A stretch of DNA of 64,000 bases, from contig JOAA01000032.1 of assembly GCA_000720375.1 (NCBI GenBank), positions 1 to 64,000 on the forward strand, written 5' to 3'. Made by a program: the position numbers and the translations under genes. Numbering within the stretch: the first letter of the stretch is position 1; every line of letters begins with the position of its first letter. The notes under the pieces were generated by a model. The model ran no database searches and had not been told where the DNA came from. It saw nothing but the letters and a program-made list of their open reading frames with translations. The DNA is from Rhodococcus rhodnii. Lineage in GTDB: Bacteria; Actinomycetota; Actinomycetes; Mycobacteriales; Pseudonocardiaceae. Of this stretch, positions 60,020 to 64,000 are shown piece by piece.

Positions 60020-61365
60020 CAGTCCTTGTTTGCCCGTACGCCGTGCACGAGGAACGCGGTGACGGCGTCGTTGCCACAGGCGTTGCCGTTGGCGAAGTAC
60101 GCGCCGTGACCGCCCGCGTCGACTGACACCAACGGGGCCTTCAGCGCCTCGCGCATCTTGAGTCCTGCGGAGTACGGCGTCGCCGGGTCACGTCGGTTCT
60201 GGATCATCAGGACCTTGTCCGAAGGAGCGATACGAGTCGCGGGTTCGGCAGGTGGATACGGCCAGAACGCACAGGCCGTGATGTTCTGCGGCATACCCGC
60301 GGTCAACGGGTACCTGATCCGGTCGCGGGCCACGGCCTTGGCGTAGTGGGCGACCGACCGTGGCCAAGCGACGTCGTTGCAGCCGGTGGCGGCCAGGACG
60401 GCGTACTGGTTCTGGTACTGGTCCGGTGGCGGCAGCGGGATGCTCGGCAGCGGATCGCCAGTCCGCAACGCCCGCATGTACTCGGCCATCAACGGGAAGG
60501 TCGCGTCGGCGTACAAGCCTTGGAACATGTACGCACGCAGGTCCGGCGCCGTTTCGGCCATGTCGAGGTAGGTCTGACGGACCGCTGCAGGCGTGTCGCC
60601 GAGGCCGTACGTCGCCGCGCGAGCCGCGGCCCACGCGGCGAAGTCGGGGAAACGGTCCTCGGCGCCGACCGCGAAGTTGTTCACCCAGCCGTAGGCGACG
60701 CGACGTGGATCAGGGTCGTCGCTGCTGTCGAGCACAACCCGGTCAACGCGGTCGGGGAACATCGTCGAGTACACGGCACCCACATACGTGCCGTACGAGA
60801 CGCCCCAGAACGACAGCTTCCGTTCGCCGAGAGCACGACGGATCTGGTCGATGTCCCTGGCCTCGTTGCGGGTCGTGATGTGCCTGGCCAGCGGGTCACG
60901 CGTGCACGCCTGCGCGACGCGTTGGGCACGGGCGACGTTGGCCGTGATGTCACCACCCGGACCTGGCCACGCCTGGAAGTTGCGCGGATGGGCGTCGTCA
61001 CCGGTCAGGCCACACGTGATGGGCGTGCTCTGGCCGACGCCACGCGGATCGAACCCCACGAGGTCGTAGCGGTCCAGCACCTCACGGGGAAGCCGCAGGC
61101 CGTGGGTGATGGGCCGGTAGAGGCCCGAATTGCCCGGACCACCCGGGATCAGCAGCAGCACGCCTCGGCGGGTCTCCGGTTTGGCCGTCCGGATCCTGGA
61201 GATCGCCAGCGTGATCCGGTTTGCCCGGGTCACGGGGACCTCGATGGTGGCGCATTCCTGACGTGCGTCGCCCGCGCACGGCGCCCAGTCCGGTCCGTCG
61301 TCGGCCATCGCAGGCGTCGCCGACACACACCCGATCAGCAGCGTGATCGATAAAAGTCTTCGCAT
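60016..61365 (-). CDS. Secreted S33 tripeptidyl aminopeptidase-like hydrolase
   Basis: A 449-aa alpha/beta-hydrolase of the SlpD/E / Tap family. Signal peptide MRRLLSITLLIGCVSATPAM; oxyanion loop LLIPGGPGNSG; nucleophile elbow FWGVSYGTYVGAVY; Asp in NRRDPATPYSAG; His in VDAGGHGAYF; TAP-like C-terminal domain. Start ATG at 61365 chosen for the signal peptide. It releases N-terminal tripeptides outside the cell in characterised members, and could in principle trim exported peptides. Confidence 0.9.
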   Translation of the reverse strand: MRRLLSITLLIGCVSATPAMADDGPDWAPCAGDARQECATIEVPVTRANRITLAISRIRTAKPETRRGVLLLIPGGPGNSGLYRPITHGLRLPREVLDRYDLVGFDPRGVGQSTPITCGLTGDDAHPRNFQAWPGPGGDITANVARAQRVAQACTRDPLARHITTRNEARDIDQIRRALGERKLSFWGVSYGTYVGAVYSTMFPDRVDRVVLDSSDDPDPRRVAYGWVNNFAVGAEDRFPDFAAWAAARAATYGLGDTPAAVRQTYLDMAETAPDLRAYMFQGLYADATFPLMAEYMRALRTGDPLPSIPLPPPDQYQNQYAVLAATGCNDVAWPRSVAHYAKAVARDRIRYPLTAGMPQNITACAFWPYPPAEPATRIAPSDKVLMIQNRRDPATPYSAGLKMREALKAPLVSVDAGGHGAYFANGNACGNDAVTAFLVHGVRANKDC

Positions 61366-61460
61366 GCGTTCAGCGTGGAGATTCCGCTTCTCGTGAACCA
61401 TCCGGCCGGCCTTACCCGTGCCGGTAGTGCCACCCCCACCGGCATGAGATGCTCTGCCGC

Positions 61461-61853
61461 GTGAGCAGTTGGATCGAAGTGATCAACTACGTTCGAACCC
61501 GGTACGAGGTGCTGGAGGAGAGCGACGACTGGCTGCGGTTCCGCCTGGACACCGAGGGCGATCGATCCCAGCAGGTCTCGGTGCACCACGTGCCGGACGC
61601 GGACGGCGGCGCCTGGCTGGAGATCTCCTCGCCGGTCGGCTGGGCGGACAAGATCGACCTGCGGAAACTCCTCGAGCTCGCCGGTTCCGTCGTGGTCGGC
61701 GGGGTCGCGATCGTCGACGGGGTCGCGCTGCTCAAGCACACCGTCCCGGTCGAGGACCTGAGCGTGCGGGAGGAGTTCGAGCGGCCGCTGAAGCTCGTGG
61801 TCGCGCGGGCCGACAGCTTCGAGCGTGAACTCGCCGGCACGGACCACTTCTAG
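61461..61853 (+). CDS. YbjN / secretion-chaperone-like protein
   Basis: A 130-aa protein of the YbjN-like type III secretion-chaperone fold (WIEVINYVRTRYEVLEESDD, VSVHHVPDADGGAWLEISSP, then LLELAGSVVVGGVAIVDGVA and VLLKH-like core). Start GTG at 61461. Function is unknown; such proteins are frequent single-copy cytoplasmic proteins in actinomycetes. Confidence 0.8.
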   Translation: MSSWIEVINYVRTRYEVLEESDDWLRFRLDTEGDRSQQVSVHHVPDADGGAWLEISSPVGWADKIDLRKLLELAGSVVVGGVAIVDGVALLKHTVPVEDLSVREEFERPLKLVVARADSFERELAGTDHF

Positions 61854-61951
61854 CCGGCCGGGTGGGCTGCCAGTAACACCGCTCGGCTACATGGACCGGG
61901 TCGAGACACGCGAATTGTCCTACCTCGTGACCCTGGCCGTGGTGGGCACTC

Positions 61952-62728
61952 TCACCGGTTCGGTCTTACCGATCCGGCTCGGCCGAACGCGATCAGCTCC
62001 ACGATCACGAGCACGCCGACCGCCTCCACGAGCAGCAGGCTGATCAGTACGACCAGTTGCGTCGCACCGGCCTGCATCGGCGACGCGCCGCCGAGCAGGA
62101 CGCCGACGAACGCGCCCGGCAGCGTCACCAGGCCGACGGTCCTGGTCTGGTCCAGCGCGGGAACAAGCGCTTGTCCGGCGGTCGGCCGGCAGATCAACAA
62201 CGCCGCGTCCCGTGGCATGAAGCCCAACGCCAGCGCGGCCTCGTACTCGCCGTGGCGGGTTTTCAGCTCGTCGAGCGCGCGTCGGCCGGCGAGTGTCGTC
62301 GCGGTCATGGCGCCGCCGATGAGGATGCCCGCGATCGGTACGACGGCGATCGGCGTCGCCGGGACCAGACCTGACAGGACCAGGGCTGCCAATGGCGGCG
62401 CGACTCCGGCCGCGATCGCGGCGGCTGCCCAGACCGCGTCCGACCAGCCGCCGAAGCGCCGCGCCGAGGTGACGCTGGCGACCGAGAACATCATCAGCAC
62501 GAACGCGGCGGTCAGCCATCCGGAGTGCAGGACCGCGGTGATCAGCAGTGAGACGGCCGCGAGTTGGACCGTCGCGCGGACCGATGCCGTGAGGATCGAA
62601 TGCCACGCGCCGAGCCGTCCCAGCCAGACGAGCACGGCCGCCGCGGCTGCGAACACCGCCAACACGACTGCCAGCAGCGGACCAAGTTGGATCACCCGGA
62701 CAGCGTATGGGCTTTCGCCGGAAGACAT
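61952..62728 (-). CDS. FetB/YbbM (UPF0014) ABC-type permease
   Basis: A 258-aa polytopic protein of the UPF0014/FetB family: RATVQLAAVSLLITAVLHSG, VVPIAGILIGGAMTATTLAG, EYEAALALGFMPRDAALLIC, LVPALDQTRTVGLVTLPGAF and the VGVLLGGASPMQAGATQLVV segment. FetB pairs with the ATPase FetA in iron efflux; no FetA gene is adjacent in this window. The 98 nt after its stop, before the YbjN gene, hold no gene. Confidence 0.9.
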   Translation of the reverse strand: MSSGESPYAVRVIQLGPLLAVVLAVFAAAAAVLVWLGRLGAWHSILTASVRATVQLAAVSLLITAVLHSGWLTAAFVLMMFSVASVTSARRFGGWSDAVWAAAAIAAGVAPPLAALVLSGLVPATPIAVVPIAGILIGGAMTATTLAGRRALDELKTRHGEYEAALALGFMPRDAALLICRPTAGQALVPALDQTRTVGLVTLPGAFVGVLLGGASPMQAGATQLVVLISLLLVEAVGVLVIVELIAFGRAGSVRPNR

Positions 62729-62789
62729 CGGATGGGTAGGCTGCCGTCAGCACTGGCTCCGCCGCACGGAGTTGCAAGGAGAAGAAGGC

Positions 62790-64000
62790 TTGAACCGCGT
62801 GCGCGTGCTGCTGGTCATCATTGTTCTGTTCACCGCCGGGCTGCCGGCGGTCGCCCAACCGCAGCAGTTGGGTCTGCACTGGACCGCCGATCATTCGCCC
62901 TTCCGGCTGCAGTTCTTCGACAAGGGCCGTCCGATACTCGGCCAGGCCGCCGGCCGAATGTCCTACACCCTCGCCGATGGAACGACACACGAGCTGAAGA
63001 ACGTGCTGCGGACCGAAGGGGCCACGTATGTCGTGGCGACCGATGAGACCTCCCGGACCGCCCGCGTGACTGTGCAACGGACACCTCGCGGCGTTCGCGT
63101 CGAATGGCGGTTGACGCCGGCGGCCGACGTCGTTCAGGTCCATGAAACGCTGACCGGTGACGACGCCGAGCATTTCCTGGGTGGCGGCGCCAATTTCATC
63201 TACACGGACCTGCGCCATCGTGTGCTGCTGAACAAGGCGTTCTTCACCGGCGCGGCCAACTTGGGCAGCTGCAACAAGAGCGGCATGCCGAGTCCGTTCT
63301 TCCTGAGCTCACGCGGATACGCGGTGTTCCCCGAGACCGACGCGATCGGGCGGATCGCGTTCCCGAACGCCGTGAACGACCCGCCGCACTGCTCGGACAC
63401 GCCGCCGCCATGCCCGGTCCAGCTCGGCCAGCCCGACCGGACCCAACTGTGCTTCAAGACCAACAAACTGGACTACGAGATCTACGCGGGCGGGCCGTCC
63501 GATGTCGTTCGCGCGTACAGTGCCAGGGCGGGCCTTCCGACGCTGCCGCCTGTCCGCCAGTTCGCCTTGACGCACTGGCGTGACACGGTTGCCGATCAGG
63601 CCACTGTGGTCGATGACGTGAACCAGTTGCTTGACCGGGGAATCCCACTGGCCACGGAGTGGATCGACAACCCGTGGGAGATCTCGACGAAACTGCCGGG
63701 GGAGAGCCAGAACAGCCGGTACTCCTGCAACGGCACCTTGACGTTCGACCCGGTCCAGTTCCCCGATCCACGCAAGATGGTCGCCGACCTCAAGTCCCGC
63801 GGCGTACACCTCGGCATCTGGATCTCACCGCACGTGCGTACGGTCGCGGCCGAGCGGCCGTGTCCGGTCTCCGACTACCCGCCGGGTTCGTTCATCCAGA
63901 CCTCGCGGACGGATCCGCTGCAACTCGACCTGACCAACCCGGCGACTCGTGCCCATTTCGAGGGGAAGCTGGAAAAGCTGTTCTCGCTGGGAATCGACAT
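62790..64000 (+). CDS. Secreted GH31-family glycosidase, 5' part only
   Basis: The open frame runs from a TTG at 62790 (RBS AAGGAG) past the right edge. Signal peptide (RVRVLLVIIVLFTAGLPAVA), an N-terminal galactose-mutarotase-like domain (LHWTADHSPFRLQFFDKG, VHETLTGDDAEHFLGGGANF), then the start of a (beta/alpha)8 barrel: LPPVRQFALTHWRDT, LATEWIDNPWEI, LTFDPVQFPDPRKMVADLKS, GVHLGIWISPHV. The pattern is that of GH31 alpha-glycosidases and relatives. The catalytic Asp residues would lie beyond the window end. Several Cys in the insert after residue 150 suit an extracellular enzyme. GTGs at 62799 and 62805 are alternatives. Confidence 0.85.
   Translation, partial: MNRVRVLLVIIVLFTAGLPAVAQPQQLGLHWTADHSPFRLQFFDKGRPILGQAAGRMSYTLADGTTHELKNVLRTEGATYVVATDETSRTARVTVQRTPRGVRVEWRLTPAADVVQVHETLTGDDAEHFLGGGANFIYTDLRHRVLLNKAFFTGAANLGSCNKSGMPSPFFLSSRGYAVFPETDAIGRIAFPNAVNDPPHCSDTPPPCPVQLGQPDRTQLCFKTNKLDYEIYAGGPSDVVRAYSARAGLPTLPPVRQFALTHWRDTVADQATVVDDVNQLLDRGIPLATEWIDNPWEISTKLPGESQNSRYSCNGTLTFDPVQFPDPRKMVADLKSRGVHLGIWISPHVRTVAAERPCPVSDYPPGSFIQTSRTDPLQLDLTNPATRAHFEGKLEKLFSLGID

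Noticed and set aside
61920..63218. 432-codon minus-strand open frame
   Set aside because: Overlaps FetB in a different frame and the GH31 gene antisense; no recognisable domain.
1..64000. tRNA, rRNA, classical riboswitch or IS element
   Set aside because: No transposase-like product, no terminal inverted repeat with target duplication around one, and no cloverleaf or conserved riboswitch core was recognised by reading; a covariance-model search was not possible.

Overview
The window is high-GC DNA with frequent GTG/TTG starts, many 4-8 nt start/stop overlaps, SARP and DmdR-type regulation, and many two-component and one-component regulators. This points to a filamentous actinomycete, most likely of the Pseudonocardiaceae (Kibdelosporangium/Amycolatopsis/Actinosynnema type). 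That placement is inference from gene content and style; no rRNA or tRNA gene was seen. The window looks like a chromosomal arm with mixed accessory functions.

Layout. 0.2-9.6 kb: Lrp/AsnC regulator divergent from a fused indolepyruvate ferredoxin oxidoreductase, a DUF2238 membrane protein, an SRPBCC protein, an RDD membrane protein, a secreted subtilase, and a translationally coupled PLP enzyme/MFS exporter pair. 9.7-21.6 kb: His-rich lipoprotein, NarL-type two-component system, LysR, a CTP-synthase-like amidotransferase coupled to an MFS exporter, ArsR/SRPBCC divergent from TetR with two palindromic operators, PAS-LuxR regulator, gamma carbonic anhydrase, hydrolase, GT87 mannosyltransferase-like protein, HxlR divergent from an acyl-CoA dehydrogenase. 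21.6-33.3 kb, all on the minus strand: a SARP activator, then a class II lanthipeptide operon (62-aa precursor, LanM, ABC exporter without peptidase domain, bicovalent berberine-bridge-type flavin oxidase), then a 1552-aa caspase / HSP90-ATPase / repeat protein. The precursor promoter carries three perfect TGTATGC direct repeats on a 12-bp period placed as SARP sites usually are.

33.4-38.7 kb: a decay zone (frameshifted LuxR regulator, truncated paralogue of a neighbouring membrane protein), an intact S41 peptidase and an OmpR-type two-component system. 38.8-42.8 kb: a tight two-gene operon of a GT4-GT2 fusion glycosyltransferase and a HemN-like radical SAM enzyme, closed by a strong hairpin. 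42.8-43.5 kb: a small secreted peptide gene and a striking array of about 22-bp period containing helically phased GGCGCGCC motifs around a long inverted repeat. A shorter relative of this array lies at 11.9 kb. 43.5-46.8 kb: iron-regulated siderophore-binding lipoprotein and a secreted GH87-like glucanase.

46.8-58.8 kb is a catabolic region: PAS-HTH regulator/aminotransferase/ornithine-cyclodeaminase operon, divergent MarR, then a coupled minus-strand operon (acetoacetate-decarboxylase-like, CHMS dehydrogenase-like, extradiol dioxygenase, FAH-family enzyme, APC permease) resembling the homoprotocatechuate meta-cleavage route, and a divergent glutamine-synthetase-like/P450 operon. The promoters of the last two operons both carry GTTTG-N4-CAAAC at the -10/+1 position, implying one shared regulator. 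58.9-64 kb: sensor kinase without a neighbouring regulator, secreted S33 peptidase, YbjN-like protein, FetB-like permease, and the 5' part of a secreted GH31 glycosidase cut by the window end.
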